A DNA stretch of 64,000 nt from Chaetorhynchus papuensis. Taxonomy: Eukaryota > Chordata > Aves > Passeriformes > Rhipiduridae. The translations under genes and the position numbers were made by a program. This document shows positions 1 to 12,868 of this stretch, piece after piece. Numbering within the stretch: position 1 is the stretch's first letter; each line of letters opens with the position of its first letter. The notes under the pieces are model-generated. The model searched no databases, was not told the DNA's origin, and was given only the letters and a program-made list of their open reading frames with translations. Location of the stretch: positions 310,001 through 374,000 of the forward strand of contig VWYX01000281.1 of NCBI GenBank assembly GCA_013396525.1, read 5' to 3'.

Positions 1-765
1 TCCACTGAAGGTCACTGAGATTGCTTCCTATGCCAATGAAAGCCCCTGCTCACCACTATCAACCTGCTGCAGATACAGTTCTTTATAAAGGGTGCTGATA
101 ATGCTGGCAAGGGAAAGTTTGTTCCTATCAAACGCCCTTCTCCTTTCTCTTGACTGCCTTAGTGGGTTGGCAGAGTTATGCATTTTGCCAAGTGCCTGTA
201 GGGTTTGCGATAGACTCTGTGTGATAGCTGTTATCTGAGCAGATAAAGCTAAGGAGAACTTGTTTCTCTCTGGGTTTTCTTTTTTTTTCTTTTTTTTCCA
301 ATTAACCCACAAGTAGTAGATATAGTTCTCCCACTACAATGTGTAGCCATTTGTTGGGACATAGGGTATTGCAGGGGGGACTGTCAGAAAATAAGTAATT
401 ACTTGTTAAGTATGCGACTACTTTTGGAAGCTATTAGCAAGCAGATGGAAGACAAGAAGGTGGTTGGGATTTACTAAGGGTGCACCACATCCACCAGTCT
501 GTGAGACAAGTAGACTGGTGAGCAAACATGGAGGCTTTCCAATTCCACATCAGCCAGTTTGACATCAGCAGAGCTGGTGGCACGGCAGCCAGGTGGGGAG
601 CTGTGCATTGGTTTGGGAAGGGCTGGGGTGATGGATGGCAGCTGGACGACAGCTGGGACCACAGTGCAGCACCCAGCACCTGGGCATCCAGCTGCAACCA
701 GTACAGAGCTGTGTCCCTGAGGGGCCAGTACTGATACTGGGACAGAGCTCAGCTCAGTCAAGCCA
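1..765. other. 5' intergenic edge, no recognised gene
   Basis: No named gene or repeat is recognised here. A T-rich run lies near 278-298. A minus-strand frame at 28-312 (94 codons) has regularly spaced leucines and is listed as a finding, but I cannot assign it to a family. The stretch ends at the 3' border of the first CR1 copy. Confidence 0.5.
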
Positions 766-1060
766 GAATCATAGAATCACAGAATGGTTTGGGTGGGAAG
801 GGACCTTAAAGATTACCTAGTTCCATCCCCCACCCTTCCATAGGGACACTTTCCACTAGACCAGCTTGCTCAGAGCTCCATCCAACCTGGCCTTGAACAC
901 TTCCAGGGATGGGGCACCCACAGCTTCTCTGGGCAATCAGTTTCATTGTCTCACCACCTTCACAGCAAGTAATTTCTTCCTCGTATCTGATCTATACCTG
1001 CTCTCCCTCAGCTTAAGGCCATTACCCCTTGTCCCTGAGCATGCAATAGGTCTCCCCTGT
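766..1060 (-). repeat. CR1 LINE fragment, 5'-truncated
   Basis: The left edge reads as the reverse complement of the CR1 3' end (AATCATAGAATCACAGAATG), followed by the usual blocks: 'GGAAGGGACCTTAAAGAT', 'CATCCAACCTGGCCTTGAACA', 'CACCACCTTCACAGCAAGTA' and a 'CCCTTGTCC' block. The element therefore lies on the minus strand and is cut off at its 5' side near 1060, as is typical for these copies. The exact right border is uncertain because similarity fades into unique sequence. Confidence 0.9.
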
Positions 1061-4000
1061 TTCATATCACAAAACCCCCCTCAGGGCTGCCCTCCCCTCT
1101 TCCAAAACCCAGACCTGGGAATGCATGCAAAAATATTAATTATGTCTTTGGTGAGATCCAAGTGGCATCATGAGGGGCCCAAAGGGAACAGCGGGCCACG
1201 GGCTGCATGCTATGCATGTGGACAGCCTGCTCCCAAGCCATGTCACCTTCATGGACTTGTGCCCTGTCCCTCCTCTATTCTGCAGCAGTGGAGACCATGG
1301 AGAGAGAAAGGCCATCAAGAGCATCAAGAGCAGCACCTTCTTAAGTGCAAGTGTAGAAGCTTCCCATTGGGAACCTGGGGATTTTCCACCACCTTGCAAA
1401 CAAGCTGAGCTGGAATCTGGTGAATTGCTGGATGCTTGGCATGGCTGAGCTGTGGGCAGCCTCCATGTGCAGCTGTGACAAATCTGTGATTCTCCTGGAA
1501 ATTTTGTGCATGAGAGAAAATGAGTGCTGCCTCTCTGAAGTGGTTTATCAAGGAAGGATGGAGCAATTGCTATTCTATGGACTCCTGGACACTGCAGTAA
1601 TTTGTCCGGACACTTGTTACTGACCAGTGGGCAACTCTTCATGGCCCCACAGGAGGGCTGGTCTAAGCTCCCTTTTGCTTTATATAGTCCATCAGGATTC
1701 ATCCAGTGCCCCCTTTCCTCACCTGCCCCTGCAGGGCTGCCCATCAGCGTCCATCTCTGCCACAATGCCCTGGCATTTGGCCATTGCAGCCAGCCCCTGT
1801 CCCATTGCAGTGCCAATCCCTTGACCCAGAGCCTTTTGTTGCGTTTAATGTACCCAGAGCTGCTCAAAGAGGGACTAATGTTTGCTTTCCTTGGCTAGTT
1901 TTTAATGCCTGCACCACTGACCTTGGGTTGGCCACCGAAGGGAAGGACAGCTGAGAGGGAAGGTCACACAGGAGAGAGGGAAGGTTCCTCAGGAACCTGG
2001 AGTGTCACAGGGCTGGAGGTGAGGCTGTGGCCTGGCGTCTCCTCCTGCACAGCCCAGGCATGGTGGTGGGCAGGGCTAGGCAGGATCCATTGCACTTTTT
2101 CTCTTGCTGACCAAGGCACCAGCAAGACAAAGCCTGGGCTCAGGGAGACCAACATGCTCCGAAAGAAACCAATGGAGAATGTGTTTGCAAGGGTCACACT
2201 CCTGTGACCAGAGGTAGCTGAATTATATGTACAAACAGGGAAGTGAAGCCCCTTCCTCTTTCTGGGGTTTGCACAATTAGCAACTTGAGTAATAAGTTTG
2301 AAGGCCACTTTTGGGGCACTGTGCCTAAAAGGTTAGATCCAGGCTGAGATGTTTGGAGAAGATGCCCTGAGCAGACCTGTGTGTCAGCACTCCTTGGCAC
2401 ACTAGGCTTGGCTTTATCCCAGGCTCCTTCCATGCTATACCAGCTTGAACTGCTCTAAGTTCACCCAGCACTGACTGGGAACTCGGTGTCAATGTTAATA
2501 AAACATTAACTTTGTTTACTCATGATAAGGGCACCAATTCCTCCCTCTTGTGGAGGCTGTGCAGGAGGTGGTGGTGGTGGGGAATACCAGGAGGGACAGG
2601 TCACTGCCTGCAGCCTTACTGGAGCACTGCCAGCACCATTCTGGGTGGTGCCATGATGCTGCCTCTCCAAGCACCATGATTTCTGCCTGTCTCCTGAAGG
2701 AGGTGTTCATCCCGTGATGCCTTAGTGACTCCCCAGTGTGGAGCACGGGCTGTATCAGCTGGGAGGAGAATCCATCCTGGTGTAGCAAGGTGTGGGGGAG
2801 GATCCCGTGGGCTTCCTCCCTCACGTACCTGGGGGTTGTACGCTAGGCTGGCATTGCAAGTTCATCTTCTTTCCACGGTAGAAATGGGGTTTATGTCTCT
2901 GCCTTTGGCCCATGTCTGTCTTCTGTATTAAAAAGTCAGAAGTTGACTGGACATGTCAGGCTTTCTCTGCCTTTCTCATGAAGAGGGGAAAAATTTTTCC
3001 TGAAAATTTTCTGAAACAAAAAATTTAGAGTGTAAGAGAATCCCAGTCCCTCAGATGGTGTAGCACACTGAAAAAACACTCTTTGTGTCCAGCTTTCTCT
3101 CTTCTTTTTTGGTGTTATGTTTTTTCCTTTGCTGCGTTGTGTTTCACTAACAATCCCTCTCATTTGCCTCTCTCCTGTATTTTGCAGTTTGACAAAAGAA
3201 AATATACTGGCATTTTTTCAAGTTTGGGGAGCGCAGTTATTCTGTGTTTGAAATAAAGACATCTGATCTGCAGCCTGAGAAATTCAGGGAAGCAAAACAG
3301 TGAAAACATCTTGAAGTTGAGCTGAACTGATGTTCCCACTGTTTTCAGCCTCAGGGAAAGCAATAGGAGCAAGGGAGGGTATTGGCAATAGTGCTGTGCT
3401 GGGTTTATGATAACACAGCATGATCAGGCAGTGGAAAAGGCAAAGCAGCCTTTCTTCAGGGCTTGGTTGGCCTCTGCTTTTCTGTCCTGCTCTTGTTTGT
3501 CCAAGGGCTGCTGACCCCACCATGAGCCTAGCCAGATCTCTCTACTCCCCCTCTGCCTCCTGAGAATCCAAGGAAATTACTTCAATGAAAAACTGCTAAA
3601 CTGAACTCAAAAATAAACCTAGCACAGCCCAATGTTGTTTCTTTCAGACATGGTTGAATGCCAAAGCCTGCTGTTTTGGGGCAACTTCCTACTGTTTGTA
3701 GTGTCTTCCAGGTGATGGCAAATAACAGAGTCCTTGGAAACATTAAACATCCCGTGAAACATCTCCAGCAGATCTGACCTCATCACCTTCCACGGAAGGG
3801 AAGGTGTCTCTGTCTGCACAGGCTATCACAGGCCAGAGACTTTCATGTGCAAGAATATGAGCCACATGCCCAGCTGAATGCCCATCTGCAAAGCTGCACC
3901 CTGGCTCTCATTACACGCAAAATCTTGTTTGTGAACAAAAGGTATGCTCATCAAGTAAAGCCAAGAATTTACTGACAACATAGCTGATATTTTAAGAGTT

Positions 4001-4427
4001 TATTCATTATTACTCCAAATCTAGCTGTAACAGGAAAGAATAATGCAGTTAAAACCATACACACACTTTTCAGCCTCTGCGCTTTTTTCTTGATGTTGCA
4101 TTTCCCCTTCCACTGATTCTTGGGGTCCTAAGTTGGTGGGCATTGTGGGTGGCAGGGACAGCCAGAGGCAGGCACATCCAGAGGCATCCCTCAACTGCCT
4201 CAGCCTTCAAGCCTGGACTTCTCCCAGCCTGACCTCACCATGGCTGTTGTGGCACTGCCACCTTGTGAGATATTGCTCCCCTCTACCTTTTGCTCCTTCT
4301 TTTATGCCTCCTTACTTCAAAGACTGTTGAGATACTGCTTAGCCAAGCTATTAATAATTTAATAACTCCTCAGTCTTACTTCCTAAGCCAGTTATCTTAA
4401 ACTATGTTACTGCCATTTTCTTTTGAA

Positions 4428-4500
4428 CTCCTCCCAGCTTGTCAGTAGCTTGGGGGTAATAAGGTGTCCAAAATTGAATGGTGTTCAAGATGTGGCCTCA
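4428..4500 (-). repeat. Possible old CR1 fragment
   Basis: The phrase 'GGTGTCCAAAATTGAATGG' followed by 'TTCAAGATGTGGCCTCACCA' resembles the internal antisense CR1 block that runs from 'cccaaaactgaacaca' into 'gtgtggcctcacca'. It is diverged and lacks the 3' end. The extent is approximate and the call is tentative. Confidence 0.35.
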
Positions 4501-5191
4501 CCAACCTCAAATCCTCTATAATCCATGGCAGTGTGCCCACTGGCTTAAGCTTGCTTTGGGATCTGGCCTAAAGAGAAGAATACTGCTTTGTCAGCTTGGT
4601 AAAATGATGTCTCAACATGAACCACCCAAAATTACATATGGATTTTATTTTTTTTTAACACAGCCCTATTAAGTTGCAAATTCACGTGTATTTAGAGAAT
4701 GTAACCTGGTGTCAGCCAAAGTGGACACTCCCTGACCATGGAGGAGCCTTTTCAGACCCTGGTGAGAAGATGACTGTTTTCTTTGTCACATCTTCAGAAC
4801 CTGGTCCCCAGCAGGCACTGAAAGCTCCTGCCCCACTCAACACCATGGGGAGCCCAACTAAGGTAAGAGAGCTTGGAGCCATCAGGGTTTGCCTGCACAT
4901 GGCAGGTTTGCAAAGCCTTTGGCTGTGTTGGTTTGGACCTTAACTCTAAGTCAGACTGTGCAGGGAAAGGTCAGCTCCAACCAGATGAGAAATCAATACC
5001 AGTGGAAAGTGTCGTCTCAAGCTGTGGGTGTTAAAATGCCACTGGAAAAAAATCTGCTTTTACAGATACCCCTCTTCCTCATTGAAAATTTCCCTCAAAT
5101 ATGCATGGCTGATTCCTCCCGTTTGATTAATACCATATTTGTTAAGAGCTAAATCCCTACAGGCCTTATTTCCCCTACTGATAACAAGCAT

Positions 5192-5244
5192 TTATACATA
5201 TATATATATACATATATATTTAACAGAAATTATATATATATATT
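5192..5244. repeat. TA-rich simple repeat
   Basis: Two runs of alternating TA, about 5196-5219 and 5229-5243, are separated by 'TTAACAGAAAT' and followed by a T-rich tract. This is a compound dinucleotide microsatellite with no visible function. Confidence 0.8.
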
Positions 5245-8200
5245 CTTTTTTTTTCCCCCAGACTGATATCAGGGAGCAAGGCTGGCTAGAAAATGTAGAA
5301 TTATCTTCCAGTACAATCACAGTGGCTGTTCAGCTGTTAATGAGCTCACTTTAACATGCACACATTCTTTTACAGTCCTTGTCCCTCTGGAGCTGCTCAG
5401 CTGTCCTCCTGGCTTTGTTACAACAACAAACCAATGCTCTTTTTATTGATGTGGCTCCTGTCGCTGGATAAAAAGATACTCGGCCAAATAAAGTATTCTG
5501 AGCTATCAAAAAGCATATGGAATGGTGCTATGCCATAAAGGACCTAAAAATCTGGGTTTTTTTCCCAAAGAGTCAACTCTCACCGCCTCTCACTACAGCA
5601 GGGCTGACACTGGGGCTGTGTGGTGTTGTCCTGCACCCATACAAGCAGCAGCAGCGGGGTGCTGGCATGGGGAGCCACCACTGCATCCCTCTGGGGCTGC
5701 CCATGAGGATGGAGTGCAGGGGGATCCTCTGTGGAGACCTGCACATCACTGCACAGCTCTAGAAACCATGGCCAATCTCACTTTGCACATCTCCAGAATG
5801 GGCCATGCTAAAGGGCATTTTTAAATGGTGTCTAAATGATTCAGGAAACAGCAAAAATAATGTGTTCAATCTTCATCCAGAGGCAGAAATATTTGTCTTG
5901 TTCCAGTAAATGTTGGTAAGTGGGAAAACACGAGACTTTTCCTGATAGAGTGATTGTAAGTGCTAAGATTCTCAACAAAAAAGGAGGTGAGAGAAATCTG
6001 AGGACAAGGGCTGAGAACAAGCAGGTTTTAACATCAAATTATCTCTGTGTTGTACCTACTTGTAGATCCATTAAACCACCAGCCTAAGCTACACTGTTTT
6101 CTGAGAAAATCTTATCTTTAGCAACCTGGCATTAAAAAGGTACATGGCTAAAGATGAAAGATTTCTATTTTTGGCTACTTAGCTACAGGACTTAACTGCG
6201 TCTTCAGAGAGAAAGGGTGAACAGTTTTAATGATGATATTATTAATTCAAATGTTGTCTGAATCAACATTTCAAAGGAAGACCAGACTGAGAAAAATTAC
6301 AGTAAAACTGAGTGTTTCACTAAAACAGGTTCGGCGCATTTATGGCACTTTTATGTTTAGCTGTCATCCTGCTGGGATTGGAACATTTCAGAATATGGCT
6401 ATGCATTAGAATTTCAGTATCAGTACATCTTTTTATTGATCTGAGTGCCTGGGGTCAGCATCCATAATGGATAATGAAGCCTGTGATCCCAAGGCACTCT
6501 TATGAAATATCACTATTTAGAATTCACTACTGCTATAAGCAGAAGTTGTAGAGATACTTGTGAATGCCAGGCCTGGGTCTCAGAATATATCCCAGTTGTT
6601 ATAAAGAACTTTTTCTGTTCGTAAGCTGTAATACTGGCACAATGATGTATTTGTTGCATTTATCACAGTTGCTGTGAATGTGTAACTAGATTTATTCCTT
6701 CCTAGAAATAAGTATTAAGATTGATGGATTTGGCAGGGTCCGTGGCAAAGATCACAGACCACCTCACGAAACAATGAACCTGCTTCTGATCTGACACATA
6801 CAGCATTGCCAAAAAGCCAAACTTGAACATGAAACCCTCAACTGAAGAGAGGAAACAACTGATTCAGCCTCCAATCTACCCCAATGACTTCAAAGACCCT
6901 GTTTGAGACTCATGACACAGAGTTCAATAAAAATCTCACTCCCCCCACCACTCATCCTTCACTCCTGCTGGGTAGGACTCTTCTTGCCGAGGGTATTCAG
7001 TGAAGTGAGAGACATCTGTATAATGACAGTTCTCAGAAAACTGCTGTTATCAGGGGGAAAAAAAAAAAAAACAACAAAGAGCAGGAAAGTGAGAGATCAC
7101 AGAATTGTTCACTGGCGTCTTTTAAATAAAGCAGCTAAGTTTCTCTTTTTAAGTAGTTTGTACAAACTGCAAATCAAACAGAGGCACACAGAGACGTGAT
7201 CCATACCAGGGTCACACAGCACCTTTCCACAAGCCAGGTGTGCTCTGTGCTGACCCTCTCCTGCCTGTCTCTCTCCATCTGGGTGTTGTGGGCTGTGCTC
7301 CCACCTCTGGCGATGCCAGGCAGTCACCGGCAGCACCCAAAGGTGAGAAGCCTGCACTGGGGTCTCCTGCTGGGATCTCCTGCAGGTCAGGATTTTTGGT
7401 GGCCTGAGGAGGGCAGCTCGGGGGGCTGGTCTGCCTCCTACATAGGAACATTCGCACCGCAGCCACGGCTCTCTTTGCCCAAAGGGGGGATGTGTCCATG
7501 CTCGGGGAGGGGGCTGAGCTTGCATTTCACTACTGTTAGATAAAGGGTGCCCTTATGAGTGGGGTTCACACCATGCCAGCCATCTGCTTTTGGTCCCAGG
7601 GCAAAGCCTCCCATTACCCTCATAAATCTGTGGAGCACTATTTGGCCTCCTTGATTAATGAAATTTCCTAGTCCAGTGCTGTCCAATGTTCTTAATAACA
7701 GCCCTGCCTCAGGCACAGCAGCAGACATCCACTTAGCCAGCACCCTAAAGCATTCTCAAAGAGGGGCCAGCACCCTTAGGCAGGTTTACAGGGGGGACAC
7801 AGACACAGCAGGCTTTCATTGTCAAAAACTTATTTTGGACATGGCCATCTTTGATGACTCTAGAAAGGCTTTTTCCAGCCCTGAAACACACATGTCCAGA
7901 AATAGATTTTATTTAGTATTTTTAGTTTCCTCCCTGGCCAGATTTTCATAATGTCCTAAAATTCAATTCCAGTCTCCCTTCTTCAGCTGTGACAACAATA
8001 TCATCATTCAGTGCACCAGTACAACAGAGCTGAGCAGGCTATTACTTCCCACAGCCCCAAGACAGCAGCATCCTCTTAAGTGGGGAGGTACAGGGCAGAA
8101 AGTCTCACTGATGATCTTTGATTTCTGTGCCCCTGTAAACATCGGCTTTTTCCTGACTCAGTAAAGTCACTGTAAATGCCAATACTGCAAAATGCAGTTA

Positions 8201-11200
8201 TTGATGCATGAATCAATAACAGGAGGCTCTGAGGATGGGTAACATGATATGGAGACTTTCAGTAAGAGGTCACAAGATGTGAGCTGAGGCCAGGGTACAC
8301 TTGGGGGCACATAGCATTGTGGTCTGTGTGGTTGACTGCTGGGTTGCTCCAAAACTGGGTGGGTGCAAAGGCTGTCAGCTACTCCTGCAAAGGATGGCTG
8401 GGGTCTGAAGCTCCACCACGTTTTGCAGCTCCCCTCCTGCCACTCAGAACTACTGCACCTGGGACTGTTTCCAAGCCCTCTTATGTCCCAGTGACCCCGT
8501 TTAGCTCAAGGCACTTAATTGCCAATTTTTTCTAACCCTGTATTTCCATAGAGGTGTTTCTGCTGCTGGACTGGGAGAGGCAGTATCTGGCCATTGCTGA
8601 GGAGGTGGAGAGAGTGTTCCCCTGAGCTTTGGGGCAGCAACCTGGCCTGCAGCCCTGACTGGAGCTGTAGGGGCAGTGCTGGGGGCTGCAGCATTTCCTC
8701 ACATCGCCTTGTTCTTCAGGCAGTGCAGAGCCGCAGGGGCTCTTCCCCAGGGCCACCTCACAGCAGGAGGCACCCTGATTACAATGATCACGTTACACCC
8801 ACGTGGCCAAATAATTGCGGAAATGTGGGTTACTTCTGATTTCACATACATCCTCAGGGACCCAAAGCTCTGGCACTGAGAACTGGATAAAGATGGTGAG
8901 TTTTGAAAGAGAAAGGAAAGCTTTCAGTGCACCTTGAGGATAGCAAAGAATGCAGTTTTGCTACCTGATGAGGTCGCTCATGCTTTCTCCTCATTTCTCT
9001 TTCTGTTGCTCTGTTTCTCTCCTGTGTTTTACCTTCTACTTCCTTAGCTCTTCTTGCTGCTTTTACAGCTGCTCAGAAATCCTGCTGCTCATCCAGTGTT
9101 CTCTCCCACTACATATCCCACTGGTCTTTGCCTGTCTCCAGCTGTGTCTTGTGCTGCTGCCAATGGGATGCTTCTGATAGGGGCAACTGGACACAGCAAC
9201 CATCTTCACATCACAGGATGTTGTTGGTTGCTGGGTTTGGGGATTTCCCAAATATCTCAGTCATATTAACTGTTCCAGGGGCAGTCAGAGCCCAGACCAC
9301 AAGGCAAAGTGCATTACCTGTGCTCAGTGGGCAGTGTTCCCTATGAGCTGCCACCCAAAAGCTCTGCAAAGAGGATGTGCTCAGCAAGTGAGAAAATGCT
9401 TGCTGGCAATGCTTATGATGGAAAGAGTTTGCTGTCTAAGTGCCTGAGTGATGTGGGTTCACTAAAACTTTGTCTTATTTAGAAAGTAATCTAAAATCAT
9501 TTTTGGAAGTATCCAGAATGTTCGTAGTTGAGTATCTATTTATATCCCTAGCAGTGCACTGCAGGACTCAGCTACAGATACAAACACTCATCCAGAGCTG
9601 CCACATCCCCAGACATACAGGACAGAAGCAGGGTAGCTGTATGTATAAGTACACACCCACTGCTGGTTCCTGCATGGTGTCATTCCACTGAAATGCCAAA
9701 AGTCTAGTTGTTTGGATCCTATATTGCTGGAGGTATGGGAGGGGGATTGTGGATTTAGGCTGACAGCACTTCTGTATTTGTGCCCACAAGGAATGCATGC
9801 ACGTGTCTGGGCCTTCCTAAACACTTCCGCAAATACATTCATAAACTGATGTCATTCCAGACAGACAAGAGGATCAATATTCACTATCACTCAGCATCCT
9901 GCCCAGAATTGATCCCCCTCATACCTGCACAACAGAGAGTAAAAGCTGAGCATGTGTGGTAGCTGTTAGAAGTTGCCTTTCAAGCAATATGTTTTAAGGA
10001 TGCACATGTGCAATTCCACTCTTCTGAAGGATTAAGGGATAATTTGGTGACTACTCCTCCTAGACAGTGAGAATTGATGCGATAGCAGGTTGTAATCTAC
10101 TGTCACATGTGTTATCTGGTACTGTGCTTCCAGACCAACAGCATCAGTGGGAAGGTTCAGGGTGAAGAACAGCAGATGGACAAAACTGTCAGGTAATTTT
10201 TGTCAACACGGGAGTAACAGCTGCTGTGGGAGGGCCCACCAGCAAAATCAGACCTGCTTCTGGAGGTGAGGACCTGCCTGTGCAGGTGACTTCAGCACAG
10301 AGCGGGGAGCAGAAACACAGAGCTTTTTGGCACTGGTGTGTTTGGCCCTAATTATTGGTCACCTCACAGAAAGGACATGATTAATAGAAAAAAGTCTATA
10401 AGCTTATTAAAAATTGTAAAGTCCTTTTTACATTGAAGCTGCTTTTACTGCTACTTAGGGGACTTTACTGTCCTAAAGATAGGGAAATTAAATTTCTCTG
10501 GAGCTAGGTGTGAAGTACCAAGTATGAACATTTTATATGCTTATGCCCTCCTTGGGAACTTTATCCACAGTTTTTCCATTCAGTTGTAAATGGCTTCTGA
10601 GCCCTAAGCTATGAGATCACCATACAAAGACTGGGTAGAGTTTCTCAGCGTGTGTTGTACAGCAAGGAGTAGGGGCAAGCAGGGTGGCTTCTCTGGCCTC
10701 CAACAGCAGAATGAAGCCATATGGAAAGGGTGAGGCAGAGCCTTTCAGGGACAGTACTGATAGCACAGCCTCTCAGCATCCCTCCCTTTTGGCCCTCAGA
10801 GCTGATCTTGAACAGACTTTCCTGTTGCCAAACCCTACCAATACAATCAGTAAATAATGTCAGTCTGACTATTTGAGGAGCAACCTGAGCAGGGCATATA
10901 AGATGTCACCAGTGCACACGTATGGGGTGCCAAATGAGCTGAACATGATCATGTGTCATTTGGGTCCCAGGAGCGAGGCTTGGAGGCTGGCATGAAGGGA
11001 CAGTCTCCCCAGCACACATACTTTGCATACAAATTACATTTTGGGGTTTTTTGTACAGGAAATCTCATCAGCTGCAATGTGGATTTTTCCCTAGCTCAAG
11101 CGGCTGAGCCCTGTGGGGACTCCTGATCCAACACTCACCAGGCAGGGAACTGCTCTGCATCCTGAGACCATTCTCTCAGCAGGAAACAAGAGGGGACCCC

Positions 11201-11373
11201 TCTGGCCTCATCCAGCCCCACTGTGTGCCACAGTGTTGGAAGTCCTGCTCAAGCAGCTGGGTTGGGGTGAGAGGCAGCATGTCTGGGCATAGGATGTGGA
11301 CCCAAATGACTCCAAGGGATAAGTGGACAGATGGAAACTTTTCCCATCTGAATCAGTGGTGATGACACTCTTT

Positions 11374-12868
11374 TCAACTGGTCTGGGTGTTTTCTGAGCC
11401 CAGGTGACCTTGGAGCCTACAAACAAAAGGTCTCTGCCAAGGCAGCCCACAAATTACCTGCATACTGTGTGCATAGGTATTTTTCTGTCCTTCGAAGCTT
11501 CTGCCTGACAGGATCACTTGCTGCCCCGTGCTGCTTGGATTAGAAGAGACAGCTGGCAACTGTTCCGTGCTGGCTTTCTTACTGCCACTTGTGGTCTTAT
11601 TGATCTCCCTGAAGCCACCCCTGCTCATCTTCTCTTCAAACAGAAGAGCCCTCCTGGATTTATTGATTTCTGGTGCAGCGGCCTTTCCGTACCTTTGATT
11701 ATCCTCACTGGTGATGCACTGGTGCATCAGGAGCATCTTTGCATCTTTTCCAGTTCTGCTGTAGCTTTCTGGATGTGGGGACAAGCACACAGTATCCAGC
11801 TTAAGAATCATCTGCCCCTAAAATCAATGTGTCTGCTCACCGCAGTATTACTGGTGCCTGTTGGTCACATTGTGAGCAGAAAGCAGGATGCATCCAGGAG
11901 GGCCAGACAGATATTCAATCCCATTAAATCCCAATAAATAAATGATACACTGCCTAGCAGAGCAATCTGGGCTATCAGATGTCCTTTCATAATAAGGGAA
12001 TAATGAAGCCTTCTCTCCTGATGGGAGAAGGTCCTCCTGCAAGCAGCACTAACGTGCCTGGGGAGGTATCACCAGCTGCTGTGTGTCTCTTTGCTGGGTT
12101 CTGATGGGAAATTTTGCCTCTCCCTTCCTATGTCTCGATAATTTCTTTAAATGAGTTTCAATTTTTTCAGGACATTGATGAAATACTGTGACACAAATCA
12201 GCCTATTGGCTTTCTATTCAGGAAGCCACCCATTATGCCACCACTTTTGCTCAACATACGTGTAGAGAAGAAAAGCCATCCTCTTCTGTATAGTGGGATA
12301 AACTGAGAAACTTGATCCATGAAGAGAGAGGAAGGAAACAGACTTGCTTTTTACTAGACGTCTCTTTTCTGGAAGTGATTGGTTGTAAGACCTCAGCAAT
12401 TGTTTCTTGTAGGGACCAGCGCCAGGGTTGCCTCCTGAACACTGTCTATTAAAGTTGTTCACAGAAGATCAAAACTGATTTTGCAGATAAAAGGAAACTG
12501 AGCTGGACTGAACTACTCCAGGACACCCATCTGTTTGTGAATCTATTGGAAAGCTGGACAGGAAGTTCATCTACGTGCAGGCTTGATGTTGTCTGTATGA
12601 ATGGTCCATCTGCGTTTTTGAAGCTAACACTCCTCAGACAAGCTGCTCCATGATGAGGAGAGTCAGCAGTGGCTGTTTCCCATGTTTCTATCCCTGTATA
12701 ATGTCTCTGCTGCTTCCCAATGTGATTGACCTCTCCTTGGCACCCTTCTGCAGTGAATGCATTTAGTCCCTCTCCCTTCATTGTCCGGTTGCTTTTACCC
12801 CCAGATATGTTATCCTTGAGATTGCCAGCCCTCTGCAAAGTGAGTTTGTGTTTGGCCACTGGGTTCAA
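11374..12868 (-). other. Unassigned coding-like tract, possible decayed gene
   Basis: Several minus-strand open frames follow one another here: 12868-12449 (139 codons), 12462-12214 (82), about 12213-12054 (52, lying between two stops), 12042-11848 (64) and 11811-11374 (145). All but the first share one reading frame. By my reading that frame has only about six stops in about 1.1 kb, well below chance. The encoded peptides are hydrophilic, rich in Lys, Ser, Gln and Glu, and look protein-like. The last frame contains a donor-like CAG|GTAATT (exon end would be 11458) and has an AG near 11818 as a weak acceptor. I recognise no domain or gene. It could be a decayed coding exon, a lineage-specific gene, or chance: the plus strand is also open over 11518-11937. 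Confidence 0.2.

Larger units (their letters stand above)
1061..11373. other. Intergenic DNA, no recognised gene
   Basis: This is roughly 10 kb of unique-looking avian DNA upstream of TMEM255B. I see no exon chain, RNA gene or intact mobile element. It contains a 243-codon minus-strand frame at 1136-1867 with no recognisable domain, a possible old CR1 scrap near 4428-4500, and a TA-rich tract at 5192-5244. Short open frames elsewhere have no domain and no consistent splice signals, so I do not call them. In mammals GRK1 and ATP4B lie on this side of TMEM255B, but I could not recognise any exon of either here. Confidence 0.5.
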
